Counted from the first letter of the stretch, positions 41,201 through 52,600 are shown. The stretch: 64,000 bases of DNA from Phoebastria nigripes (GCA_035582835.1 JAYKAV010002923.1:242878-306877), one strand, 5' to 3'. Notes: generated from the sequence alone by a model not told the origin. Numbers and translations: made by a program.

Positions 41201-41544
41201 TTCTGTGTTCGGCATTTGCGCACCTTGTGTAGGCCATTGGTAACATTCACATTCCCTCAGAATGGAAATCAAAAAGTCGACTAATTTAGCAAGGAGACAC
41301 CTGAAGATAGCAACAGCTGACAGTAGACAATGAAAAATATCCTGTGAAAAGTGTACATTTTTACCTGTCCTCAAGGGTTAGAAGCCTTGCTCCGATCTCC
41401 TACTTGGAATTCATGGACTGTTATCCTCTCCTGCAAACAGGTGTTCAAACTCCCTCTTTCAGAGAAAGGGCAGGATCTGCACACGTGAAAAAAGGAGCAG
41501 AGAAGGTCCCTGTGACTGTGCTGGTGCTAGTGTTGGCAATAGTT

Positions 41545-41625
41545 CTCTTTTATAGAGCAGTCCAATGGCTAAGGCACTACCCTGGTAGCTGGGAGCAGGT
41601 GGGACTCCTGCTCCCACATCCACAG
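41545..41625 (+). mobile_element. Possible tRNA-derived SINE head
   Basis: CAATGGCTAAGGCACTACCC, TGGTAGCTGGGAGCAGG and GGGACTCCTGCTCCC have the layout of a tRNA-like SINE: an A-box-like TGGCTAAGGCACT, a stem, then a B-box-like GGGACTCCTGCTCC. No body or tail is clear. Confidence 0.4.
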
Positions 41626-42068
41626 CTATATTTGCCATAATATATCAATAATATAGATGAGGAATGAACTCAAACAAGGACCAGGATCCATGTTGTCTGT
41701 TTCTCCGAATGTGTGTCATGTTTCTGTTTGTTTTTTCTCTCTGGCCCAGTGAATCTTGAATTCTCTTTTTTTCATGATAGGGCAGCTGTGCAAAAGACAG
41801 TGGATAATGCACCCTCTCCTGAATAGTGTAGAATATAGCTTAGCATAGAGTACTCCTTAGGGCATCCTTTTGGGAGGCAGAAGATGTAATTAGAATATCG
41901 TCAGACAGAGGAGAGGGCTGATTCCAAGTCATCCACTTCCTGGAGGAATGCTTAAGGACAAGTGCCTGCATTATCACCTTATGAAGGAAAATGAAAATGG
42001 CCCCTCATCTAACTGCACCTATCTTTATCAAGAGAGACATAAAGGGCAAATTTTTCAAAAATGGGTTA

Positions 42069-42158
42069 GGCCCAGGTCCTCAAAGACATTTAGACGTTTG
42101 ATTTTCTTTGATTGTAGGGGGAATTATCTTCCAAAGTGCCTTTGAGGATCTGGACCTT
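42069..42158. repeat. Palindromic MITE-like relic
   Basis: The left arm (GGCCCAGGTCCTCAAAGAC, from 42069) and the right arm (GTGCCTTTGAGGATCTGGACC, ending 42156) are imperfect reverse complements about 45 bases apart at their centres. The form matches a known sauropsid short palindromic repeat of the CCCAGATCCTCAAAGG type. The central part has lost its symmetry. Confidence 0.7.
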
Positions 42159-42284
42159 AGAGATTTAAGATACTCAATGTCATTTATCAAATGTGGAATC
42201 AGTAGGAGTCGGGCATCTAACGAGAACCCCACAGTCTATATGTTTCTAAATTATGTATGCACTTTGAAAATGTTAGTCCTTTAT

Positions 42285-42345
42285 CATGCAGGAAATCAGA
42301 ATAGGTGACTGATGATCCTTTCTCATCTTAACATCCCTTGTAAAG
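42285..42345 (+). mobile_element. Ancient CR1 3' tail fragment (sense)
   Basis: GCAGGAAATCAGAATAGGTG, GACTGATGATCCTTTC and CATCTTAACATCCC resemble a worn form of the CR1 sense 3' end, which normally reads GCAGGAGGTCAGACTAGATG and later CTTCTGGCCTTAAAATC. Short and degenerate. Confidence 0.45.
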
Positions 42346-42716
42346 CTGGCTAAGATCATGTGAGCACTATGATGGACACATCACAGTCATATATATGTCA
42401 TGCGTCCTGAGGTATTTTATATCTATATACACTTCTGATGGACAGTCAGTTTCCTTCCAATATGGCATGTCTTATGATAGGCTGCTTTTTAATTATTTAA
42501 ATTATTTCTGGATTTTCTGATGCTTAGATTTTTCAACTATATATAGTTCATTTTAAAAAGAAAAGTCCATGTATCTTTACATTGATTGCCTATGTTTTCT
42601 AAAAGTGCAGTATTTCAGTATCTTAGCAGAACCAATTCCATGAATAATGTCTATATAGTTTATTGAAAGAAAGGGTTTGTGCTGTTTACCTTGAGTTTTA
42701 ATCTCTTAATACATAA

Positions 42717-42749
42717 GATACATAACTGATACATAACTGATACATAACT
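42717..42749 (+). repeat. Three tandem copies of an 11-bp unit
   Basis: GATACATAACT is repeated exactly three times without spacers. Confidence 0.95.
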
Positions 42750-42760
42750 TCCTGTTCCTG

Positions 42761-42834
42761 GTTTTTTTTTGTGGTTTTTTTGTTTTGTTTTGTTTTGTTT
42801 TGTTGTTTTTTTTTTTTTTTTTTTTTTCTTTTTC
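42761..42834 (+). repeat. T-rich tract with GTTTT pentanucleotide repeat
   Basis: Poly-T with several exact GTTTT units in the middle. In the other orientation it is an A-rich tail-like tract. The minus-strand Lys-rich frame over it (42706-42897) is an artefact of this composition. Confidence 0.9.
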
Positions 42835-43263
42835 CCAGTAGTAGTAGAAAAACCCCTTCTGGCCTTTTGACAATGTAGCTTTTAAAATAATCTCCAACTT
42901 TTAAGGGCTATATGTTAAACGTTTGCCTTCTCTCTCATTTATGCAGTTTAGGCAGAAAGCTACTGACTGTAATTATGTGCTGAGTATTTCCAGAGAGGTG
43001 AGAGGNTTTTTTTTTTCCTTTTAGATTATATTTTAGCTAAAATGGTCTTAGAATTTCACGGTAACTTGGGAATTTTTTGAGATCCTTTGCTCCAAACATT
43101 GTCAATGTAACACTGATAACCTTCACCACCTGCTCAATGTTAGCCTATCTTTCAATGATAATTAAAGAGAATTCAGCATCTTAGAAACTCACATAGACTC
43201 CACATCTAATACCAAAAGCAAGATTATATCTTCGCTATTCTACTCATATTTTACCCTTCTTAT

Positions 43264-43265
<2 letters not shown>

Positions 43266-43316
<51 letters not shown>
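43266..43316 (+). repeat. Poly-T run
   Basis: 51 consecutive T. It lies just before the duplicated segment and is likely a cause of the nearby assembly break. Confidence 0.95.
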
Positions 43317-43337
43317 CCCTTCTCTATGCTGTTAAGA

Positions 43338-43382
43338 TGGTTCGCCACCTTGAGGGCAAGACTAGGTAAGTTCCCTATTGTT
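43338..43382 (+). repeat. Duplicated segment flanking assembly gap, copy 1
   Basis: The 45 bases beginning TGGTTCGCCACCTTGAGGGC and ending CCCTATTGTT recur exactly at 43445-43489. This copy abuts the NNNNN at 43383-43387 and is preceded by a 51-base T run. Confidence 0.95.
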
Positions 43383-43387
43383 NNNNN
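43383..43387. other. Assembly gap (5 N)
   Basis: Five N followed by a 27-base T run (43388-43414). The true size is unknown. Confidence 0.95.
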
Positions 43388-43420
<33 letters not shown>

Positions 43421-43444
43421 GTTTCCTTCTCTTTAGTGATAAGG

Positions 43445-43489
43445 TGGTTCGCCACCTTGAGGGCAAGACTAGGTAAGTTCCCTATTGTT
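43445..43489 (+). repeat. Duplicated segment flanking assembly gap, copy 2
   Basis: Exact second copy of the 45-base segment at 43338-43382, also preceded by a T run and a CCTTCTCT-like stretch. The paired layout suggests two overlapping contig ends or a real tandem copy. Confidence 0.95.
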
Positions 43490-45009
43490 AACATGTGATT
43501 CACCTTCTTGGTCTTGGGTCCCTTTCAGACATAACAAGCAGTACAAACTGCCTTTATCTTGTTTCTTATCTTCAGCCATTCTGAGATGAATCTTCTTCAT
43601 GCAATCACTCTGTTGTTAAGTTTCTATAATACATCCACTCCTTTATAGTAAACTCTATAGTAAATCTCTTACAACTTCATGTACGGTCTGTCATGTAATT
43701 TTAAAATAAAATAGAGGATGAAGTGTTTATGAAATAGAAAATTATGAGTAAGAGGAGAATTATTATATTTAAATATCATTGGGGTATAAAAGGAGCACAA
43801 AAAAACAAGAGCTGGGAATACAGAAGTGATAGAATTTATCTATAGATATTAGTATGGATAATTAGATATTGTCTATAGTGCTACCTATTAGTACTAATAG
43901 GACTAACTGATGCCTAGAAGGGTGGTTCTTGTAAAGGGAATATTGTAACGTACTTTTAAATTGTAACTAAAAGTCAAAAAAGACACCAGAAATTTGAAGT
44001 TAGTATAGGTGTAATGTTAGTGAATTACAATTGCATAGTGGAGAACATTGTTGTGAAATTTATTGGATTTGGGAAAAAATGAGGAAAAGCACAGACATTG
44101 GATACAGGTTTCTCAGAATTATGGAGAAAGAAGGAAAAACTCTTTGATGACTATAGCTCACAGAAATTATTTGATTTTAAACATACTTGGAGGGAATGAG
44201 GTTAGCAATCACTTTGCTAAAAGAAATAGATAAACTAAATAAAGGAGAATTCACCTTAAATCTTTCTTTATGTCTTTATAAAAGTAGAAAAAAAAAGAAT
44301 ACCAGAATAGTACCAATTTTGAGTAATTCTCTTCTCAATTCCAATTAGTATTAAGCCAATGGATTCTTAAGACATAGAGGGTAACACAGTTCAGGAATCA
44401 CTTAATGGAAGAAATTAAGAAATCTATGTCCACATGTTTAAATCTTTAATCAGCATTTACTTCCCCCTAATTCCTTCTTCCTCAGTAAGAATTTTCTGTG
44501 ACTAAAACATGAGTAGATGAACAGGCCTGTGGTTGTTTTCCTCTAGTGAAGGAAAAAGGAAAGAATTGTTCAACCACAACCTGCAGGACTATATGCTGGG
44601 ACTTGATGTCTATTAGGATGCCCTGCCATCTTTCAGAGCAGCTCATTTAAAGTATACTTTAATTAAGGATCAACATAATTTATATTTATATTTAAGGATG
44701 CAAGGAAGAAGAAATGGCCATACTTGTCATTTTTCAAAGGATCTGTCGATGGTCTGAAACATTTTTTTTTCCAGAATGCAAAATTAGAAAAGAGGAATGA
44801 ACACAAATTTATGAGGAATACATAGAAAAAAATGAAGTTTGTGGAAGGAAAATAGGGGCAATAAAAATTAATCTATGTTAGTTCCTGTATGCCAAAGTAG
44901 TTAAGGAAATGAAAAGGGTTTAAAATTTTTTTTTGAGGAAGAAAAAGTCCTGGAAAGAAAATATATCATTTAGAAAAAGAGGGAGAAGATGACTTTAGTA
45001 ATGGTTAAA

Positions 45010-46480
45010 AATTATTGAAATTCAGTTATCCTTTGAAAGATCTTTGTTAAGCAAGAGGCATACAAAATAAAGCTTATATAACTAGCAAATGATGACTTTT
45101 TCAATATACATTGATAAAGACCAGATAAAAGAACACTTGGAAAAGTAGAACATTTGCAGATTGTCCAGGCCAACTGGTAGGAAGGCAATTAGGAAATTCA
45201 TTTACTCTGCCACAGGCAATTATTTTTGATGAGACATGGAAATGTGAGTAATTACTAAAACACTATAGAGAAAACAAAACAAATTCAAAAGGAAAAAAAA
45301 GAACAGTGATTCTGGCAATTGTTTTCTGAAGATTCTCTCTGTATCCCAGAACAGTATTGGAAAAATATTGAGAGAAAAAAGCTCACTGGGAATTAGGTTA
45401 CTCGGACATCCAAGAGAGCAGGTCCTCTCTTACTCCTCCATTCAAGTTATGTAAGCAGGTGAAAAAAAAAGTGAACACCACCCCCCCCCCCCCCCAACCC
45501 CTTTTCTGCATCATCTCATTAGCTACCACTTAGAAAAGCTGCCTCTGGGAGAGGAACAAAATAATTTCCTTCACTCACAAGGAAAAGCGAATCAGAAATA
45601 TTTTGACTTTATGGATAGTTTATTTTTGTTGTGCTACAGAAGCAGTACTTTCCTCACTGGAAACAGAGTAGAGGTGTAACCTGATCCTCAGGAACCTGAA
45701 GATCTAGAGCAGCAACAAGATTTTCAAGACGACATCTTGATAGACGAAGATGATAACATTTTACTGCATGCAAAATGAAAGTCTGAAAGAAACTTTCAGT
45801 AGGAGTCTGAATTCTAGTTAAACCTCTGACACAATGTCTCATGAAATGTTGTTCTCCAAATTAATCCACAGCCTGAAATGTGACTGCAGAACCATAAAGC
45901 AAGGAAAAACATAAACTGCCTTAGACTGAAAAGGGAGGAGCTTAGTGAAGGACAACAGGAACTGGTTTTAAATTCTACTTCATTTAACATCCTTGGTATT
46001 GATTCTGAAGTGGGGTAATAGGCCTATTCATGCAATTCATTGATGGTACTGAATTTGAAAGTGTTGCAATCACTACTGAAAAGAAAGAAATAATGTAAGT
46101 GGAGCTAGAGGGGTTAAAATATGGACAGAGAAGAAGTAAATGAAATTCAGTGTGGAAAAAAAAAAGAACATTTATCTGTCTGGAGGAAATATAATTCAAA
46201 ACTCAAATTTTTGCGGAGACAGTGAAACCTGGAAAGCAATAACACTGCAAAAGGGATCATGAGTGATAGTGGGGAAAAAAACAGGCATGAATTTGCAATG
46301 CAGTGTGACAGCAGTAAGGTTCAATGCAACACTAGGCAGAATCTGCAGAAATGTCACATCACAAACCAAAAAAGATAATAACCCTTCTGTTTACAGCTCT
46401 GGTAGAGCTTCCTCTCAGATACTGAGGACAACTCATTACTGCTGACCAATTACAGGGAGTTTAGAAAAAAACAGCAGAAG
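45010..46480 (+). mobile_element. Ancient CR1 reverse transcriptase relic (sense)
   Basis: Blocks appear in order along the plus strand: GAACACTTGGAAAAGTAG, then GCAATTATTTTTGATGAGAC with ATGG, then GACGACATCTTGATAGACG, then CATTTAACATCCTTGG, then ATGAAATTCAGTGTGG, then GGAAAGCAATAACACTGC and CAGTGTGACAGCAGTAAG. These match successive CR1 RT segments from the SAGPDE region through the C-terminal segment. Frames are destroyed by indels and stops, and a poly-C run lies inside (45481-45495). The A-rich sequence from about 43.75 kb may be an even more eroded upstream part of the same element, but I cannot show that. Confidence 0.65.
45481..45495 (+). repeat. Poly-C run
   Basis: Fifteen consecutive C inside the ancient CR1 relic. 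Confidence 0.95.
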
Positions 46481-46710
46481 GTGCTGTGGGCATATATAGA
46501 GTTCTGCAAATGCTAGCTAGCTAGCCACATATATCTCTATATTAAAACAATATATGTATATAATCTAAATATGCAATAGATAAATATTATATAAAATATT
46601 GTATATAAATTATCTTAAAAATATATTTAACATATTATGTATTAAACATCACCTTATGATGTCACATGGGCACTCATGTATTACTTTTCTCTTATGCTCA
46701 TTGTTTGCAG

Positions 46711-46904
46711 GATTGAGATGTGGAACTATGCAGCCTTTGCCATCTGGCACAACAGAAATAGATGATGAGGATGGTTTCAGGAGTGTCTTGAACCTCAAGC
46801 ATTCCCAATTTCTACCATACTGGTCAGGCTCTACACCATTCATAGGAGAGAAAGGGAGAACCCACTGCCAAGTATCCCTTGGCGCAAGAGGATATGATGC
46901 ATAG
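46711..46904 (+). other. Candidate noncoding or terminal exon
   Basis: A good acceptor (TTGTTTGCAG ending at 46710) leads into a 194-base segment open in one frame, with acidic EIDDEDGF and later GEKGRTHC. It ends with TAG immediately followed by a donor-like GTGAGA at 46905. I recognise no protein family. A stop codon directly against a donor fits an RNA exon or chance better than an internal coding exon. Confidence 0.2.
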
Positions 46905-47383
46905 GTGAGAAAGTGTGTTCTTCATAAACAAACCAGCAGCTATTCTATGAAATCTTGAAAAACATTAATAAGTGCTGAATAGATCATTTATTTTAAGATT
47001 CAAAACACTGAGAGTAATTTAGAAACTGTATAAAATAGGAAGGAACTAATTTAAAAATAATTTGAAACATATGTATATGTGTGTGATAAATAATTGGTTT
47101 GTGTGAAATATGGAAAATACGTGCAATTGTAAGGAAATAACACTCATAACTCATGAGATTTCAGCTGGCCAAAACAGTATTACAAGGCCAGCAAAACCAC
47201 TCACAAGGGGAAAGTGCAAAATTCCAGTAACAGTTAAATGAACTATTTTATTCATTTATGATTCAAAAAACCCCTCTACTAAATATGACAAACTGCATCC
47301 AGGTAGTAGAGTAATTCAGTGTACTATGGAAAAAGAAAATTATCTACCCTGTAGGTTAATTTTTCGAAGCTTTTTCTCCCTCC

Positions 47384-47432
47384 AAAAGAAAGGAAGAAAG
47401 AAAGAGAGAGGGAAAGAAGGAAAGAAAAGAAA
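47384..47432 (+). repeat. Purine (GAAA/GGAA) tract
   Basis: Uninterrupted purine run of GAAA, GGAA and GA units. Confidence 0.85.
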
Positions 47433-49451
47433 TGGTTTAAAAGGAAAATGGAATATTCTTCCTAGCAGACGTTAGATGATTTGTAAACAAGTCCCCCAAA
47501 GCAACAAAAGCTATAGATTTGTTCATACTACTACCCATCAGAAGATTTTAAAAGTCTCTCAATAGTGAATGACACAGAATTTTTGAATATAATTACTGCT
47601 GACATATCAAAATAACCTTTTATATTTCATTCAGTATGTCTCTGAATTATGCAAATGATGGTCAATGTAGTTTTTCCATTTCTTTAAAAAAACCAAACAC
47701 ATATGGGGTAGTCTTTAGACTGTGATTCAGGATGTATTCATTCCATAACCACCATTACGAAAGTCTATCACCTGTATTTGTAGGCAAAGCTTACATTTCC
47801 GAATGAAAGCTACAATTCTCAGCTCCCCATCCCTGCCCTGCAGAGCTGTGTCCGTGCCCTGCAGAAAAAGAACATTCTCAGAGATTTTATTTATCTGAAT
47901 ATATATGTGTCTGTATATGTATATTTTATTCACTACTTAAGTGCTGGTTTAATATCAGAGACTGAATGCTCTGGAGACAGGGTTTACCCTCAGTGTTGGC
48001 AGACAGCTCCATTTTAACTCTCCACATTGAAATGGACGACTGAGAAAACTCTGACAGAAAGCGTCTTGCCACATCCAGATTTTTGCCAGTTACTGTCTTA
48101 GCCAAAAATATATCACTTCAACATCCACTTCTTTCCAAAATCATCTCAGCAAACCAGAGATGCAAGCAGTGTTTCCCAGTACTGATGGCATTTCCAGAGG
48201 TACTGCTCTACAGAAAAATGCTATGACACAAAAAAATAATTAAAACCTCAATAAGTAAAAGAGTGGCTGAGAAAATAGCTGTCCTTCTGGATGAATGATC
48301 AGGTCGATGTTCTCAAGAAAATCCTTTTGTGTTTTACTTCGTGCCAATCTCACATTACTGTAATTCCACTAGAGACAAGTATTATGGATAAGTTTGGGCA
48401 AACGCATGAAAATCCCCTTTTTTGATAACATCAAGAGTATTTTAGAGTAATTTTTTTCTTTTTAATCTGGGAAGAAGGATAAACCTGTATTGTGGACTGA
48501 AGTGTAGCAATTTGTAATGCTTTCTGTATTACAGGGTATCTGCACTAGAACAATCTTCTATTTTGGACAGAAAATTCACATTCGCGTATAGTGGTTTTGG
48601 TCTGGGATAAGCGTTCATACATTTTAAAAAGAGCTGGAAAAAGGAATGGCTTCCTCTAATTAGGTAGCTTGATCAATGTATGCATTAAAGATNCATTTCC
48701 TAATGTATTATGAATCCAGATGGGTGAGAGAAAAGCAGGCTTAAACAGCTCTTAAAAATAGCCCAGAATCCTCAGTAATTTCCCCCTACTCACCTCCTCT
48801 GCATGCCAGTGTTAGCATAATCTAAAATACTTCTTCAGCTTTCTACTACTAAAAGAAAACCATAGAACAGATGGTTTAATAAAAAAAAAAATTTCTAGCT
48901 CCAGTTGCATACAAAATGCTAAAGTGTCTTAAGCAATGTTTATATTTGTGTTGTCTTCTGCAGCCAACATTTTCACCCAGGTTTTGTGCAAAGATTAATT
49001 CCAACAGCGGAGATGTAAAGAAAGGATTATTACTCAATCTCAGGGAAGACTGAAATTATTAAAGCAGAGCAGCCGCTAACCTGCAGGTCCCTGGATCTTC
49101 TGGAGTATGATATGATGATTGATAACCTGACCTACACTTCTTGGATCACTTGGCAGGTAGAAATATAGCATCTGCTCTATTGTTAATGCAATAAATTAAA
49201 CCACTTTCAAACATTATTTCAATAAATTAAGCCCCTAGATCTGTAGTAGTTTGCATAAACCATGTAAATAAGTGTTGTGACTTACGTATTGCTGCTTGGG
49301 CATAAATTCAGTCTATTTCTTTTAAAAGGCAAAAGTTGGGTATGGATATTTAAGATGGCTTGTGCAATCATATTAATCTTTCTACTTCATATTTCACATT
49401 TTTATGAGAACTTTATTACTAAATAATATATCTCCATGTTCCCTTTTGTAG

Positions 49452-49621
49452 CTGTGCTGTCCATTACTTGCCTAAACTACTTGCTGTCATTAGTTATAGC
49501 AGTTTTATGCTTCATATACTACACAGCCTCTGATGGCTGTCTCCCTAATAAATTCTTCATCACCTTCAACATGACCATCTGCATTGCAGCTTCATTAATA
49601 TCCTTTCATTCCAATTTCCAG
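49452..49621 (+). CDS. SERINC-family exon (central transmembrane segment), partial gene
   Basis: The exon is bounded by a good acceptor (pyrimidine tract then TTTTGTAG ending at 49451) and a donor (CCAG|gtgggc). It contributes two bases of a split Ala codon and then exactly 56 codons, ending in phase 0 with Gln. The translation has LSITCLNYLLSL, a helix ending in IYYT, then DGC, NKFFITFNM and a second helix ending in Q. This is the SERINC block of the form LNYLLSL...YYT..C..NK.FIS.N...C..AS..S..PKIQ, with the same 56-residue length. The final PKIQ-type tetrapeptide, usually well kept, is SNFQ here, so the protein is clearly diverged. No stop or frameshift lies in the exon; the frame stops only inside the following intron. 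It sits on the same strand and in the right order relative to the exon at 19431. I could not find the exon that should follow, which begins with a PRSGLLQSS-like motif. Confidence 0.8.
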
Positions 49622-52600
49622 GTGGGCAATGTCTTGCTTAGTTAAAGCTTTTTGTAAATTATTAATTATTGCAACCAAGAAACCTCCTCCCTGGGCTCTC
49701 ACTCGTATAATGAAATAGTGATTTCATGGATATTACAGAAGTGCCGCTCATCGCTGCCTTTATCTGTTAGGTTAATGAGGATCATTCTGCTTGAACACAA
49801 TGGATCAAAATCTGGCCTTTGGTGCGCACAGATATTTCCCATTGATTTCACTGAGCTCATTGCATCTGGAGCTTCAGGCTTAGCAGCCTATTAAAGTGGC
49901 ATGGAGAGTGCCAAGTACAGATAGAAAAGTTTACCCTGGTAAAGCAGGTGAAGCAGAAGCTGAAGAAGTCTGAGACTTGAAAGAATCTGGACCAGTACAA
50001 TCAAGAAGTGAAAAAACCTTAGGCCACTGGGCAGGAGATCCTGGGTGATCTCAATTTTCTGACTGCATAGAACGTTAAATATGGCTCTTCAGCAGACAGG
50101 CCCTATGTTATTTGATTCCTTAGGGAGACTTTCTGTTGACTGTAATATTGAGTCAATTCAAATATGAGCACCAAAACCCACAACACATATATTTCATAGC
50201 AAACAGCGAATGCTTATCATCCCATCTTGTAGCTTAAAGCTTTTGAGTATTCCTGTTACCGTATTCTGCAGCTATTTGAGTGAAACTGCTCTACTGACTG
50301 TGTCAAGACAGCACAACTTCTTTTCATCTGTCACTTTGGAGTCAGTTTGGTGGGCTCCACCAGCCAAGGCAATGCATTTGGGCAGACTGTGAAGTTAAGC
50401 TGAATGTGACCTAGTCAGTATATACCGAATGGAATGGGTTATATAGTTCTCCACCATATGGTTAGGATGAACCATGCAATTACAAATGCGGTAGACACAA
50501 TTTATCCTACATCCTTATATGGCATCACCCTTTCTCATTCATTTAATTTGTATGCCTGTGTGTACCCTTATGTACCTGTATACGTGCATTGATTCTGCAT
50601 ACACAATTACATTTACTTTTCTTGTATAAATGTATTAGACATATCAAGTTGTATTTTACAGATGTTTAGTAAGGTAAAAAATTATAGATTAAGAAATGAA
50701 GATTTAAAGCTGTCTATAATTCCATCCTCCTTTCTTGTGCATGTGCTTTGTAATACCATCCTTCAAATAAATATTTATATATAGTGATTTTTCTTTCTGG
50801 GTGTCCTTCTAATTATTCAGACTGTGACCCAGTGCCTTATTCAATACACTTTATTCAAACCTCACCCCCTTGGCAGAATTTTTCCTCATACACTTTTTTC
50901 ATATTGTTGTGGCTGTGATAATATTTGCAAGATTCATAAAAATTAATTTATCTTTGCAACATGCAGTCCAATATCAAATAGGAGATCAACTCTGTGGAGT
51001 GGCAGAATACACACTTTATCTCTAGAAAGTGTGAATGTCTGAGGATGTTTTGTGGGCTTGAAATCTGTAGAAATTTTGGCTGATGAAAAGGAGAAATGAA
51101 TGCAGGTAAATAGAGATTTTTCAGAGGCTTGGCTATGTTTGTCCAGGTGTTGCAACAGAAACCATATCCTTGTCAAAATGGTCAATCATGATGCTGAATT
51201 TTACATCTCTGCTTCAGAGTCTTTGAAAGAAAGAAAAGGTCACCAGATTATTTTTTATATTGGTGAAACAAATTATTCTTTTACCTTATGCATGAAAATA
51301 GTTGGTCTGGTATGGCTGGATTTTTTTTTTCATTTTATCATTCATTTTCATACACATATGGGAAGTTGTTAAAGTTTGACAAAATTAAAAGCAATACTGA
51401 GTTTTTAATACAGAGTGCCAGGGAGTCTTCTCAGGAAATAGGTGGTGCAATGAACCCTACATATATTATGTCTACATTCCTACCTGTGCAGATTTGGAGG
51501 CTTTGCAATACAATTCTGCTGCAAACCCATTTTTTTAAAATTTAGATACTCTTTAAAAAATCTCCTTTATTCTATGGCTTGCACTGTCCTTATTTTCAGT
51601 GCATTTGAACTTTATTTTTTCCTTAAAATTCTCTTCTTTTTGTCGTCTTTCCTTCTGCAGTCACTGATTTTGTCTCTCCAACCTAAGAACCATTCAGGTG
51701 CTCATTTATATTCAAATTTCAGCACTCAGGCAGATGTCCAAAACAGACACTCTTTCTTGATGTGCCATCTCAAAGATCTCAAAGTGATGCTGGCTGATAT
51801 GTGAGACCAGAGAACAAAGCAGAGGTTACCCACAAGCCCCCAAACTGTCTTCTGAAACAAAGAACATAGGAAGCGAAGAAATGTAGCTTGTTGAGCCAGT
51901 AAGAAACCCTTCTTTTGCCTTAGAAATGAAAAGGAAGAGGAAAAACTTGGTTTGGTTTGAAGAGCAGATACTCCTGAGGTGATAAGAGGAGCAATTTTTT
52001 TGAGTTAAACGTGAACAATTCCCACTGTAAACCAAAAGGACCTTGTCCTTGGAACAGGTCACTAAAACATCACATTAGGACAGAGGGAGCTTTTGAGCCA
52101 GGCATGCACCTGCCAGGGATTTGACCAGCTCTACTGTCAAAACCTCATGTTATTCCTGAAGTAACAAGTATAGTTTTATTTGACCATTAATTAAAGACCA
52201 CTTCAAGTAGGTGACTGGATCTTGCCAACCAGAGAGTAGCAGATTCATGTAAGTTTCACTATATTGAATGTCTTCATTTCCTTTGCTTAATTTATGTAAT
52301 GAAGTAACCTAATTCTGTACACACCCAAAACCAAACCTGCCTTTCTTAGGTGTTCTTTGTTTTTTCCCTCTGGTTTTTATTTTTTTTCTACAATGCTAAT
52401 CCATGGTTTAGACAGACTGTGGGGCCCACCTACTGTGGAAAACTTTTCCCCGATATAATTGTTAACGGAGGCTCCAGCAGTTTGAGAGAAATGAAAACAA
52501 AACCTTATTATCCAATAAAGGATCGTTAAAAATTCAGCAGCTAACAGTTTTTGGCTGACAAAATTGTTGAACACACCAAGAAGCAGAAAGCAAAATTGGC

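Larger units (their letters stand above)
19576..49451 (+). other. Presumed intronic stretch between the two SERINC-like exons
   Basis: About 30 kb lies between the two recognisable exons. A SERINC gene should have roughly three more exons here: the VGYKAVYR loop, the FWFFK helix and the DFAHSW helix. I looked for these motifs in codon form and found none that is convincing. The stretch is AT-rich, with repeats annotated separately at 25.9-27.0, 27.56, 29.2, 41.5-43.5 and 45.0-46.5 kb. Outside those I see no recognisable gene. Intron status is an inference from the order and strand of the flanking exons. Confidence 0.4.

Noticed and set aside
42706..42897. Lys-rich minus-strand open frame
   Set aside because: Produced by the poly-T/GTTTT tract, not a gene.
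51660..51804. Good acceptor CTTCTGCAG followed by an open frame after the second SERINC exon
   Set aside because: The translation does not match the expected PRSGLLQSS and YTMYLTW segments.
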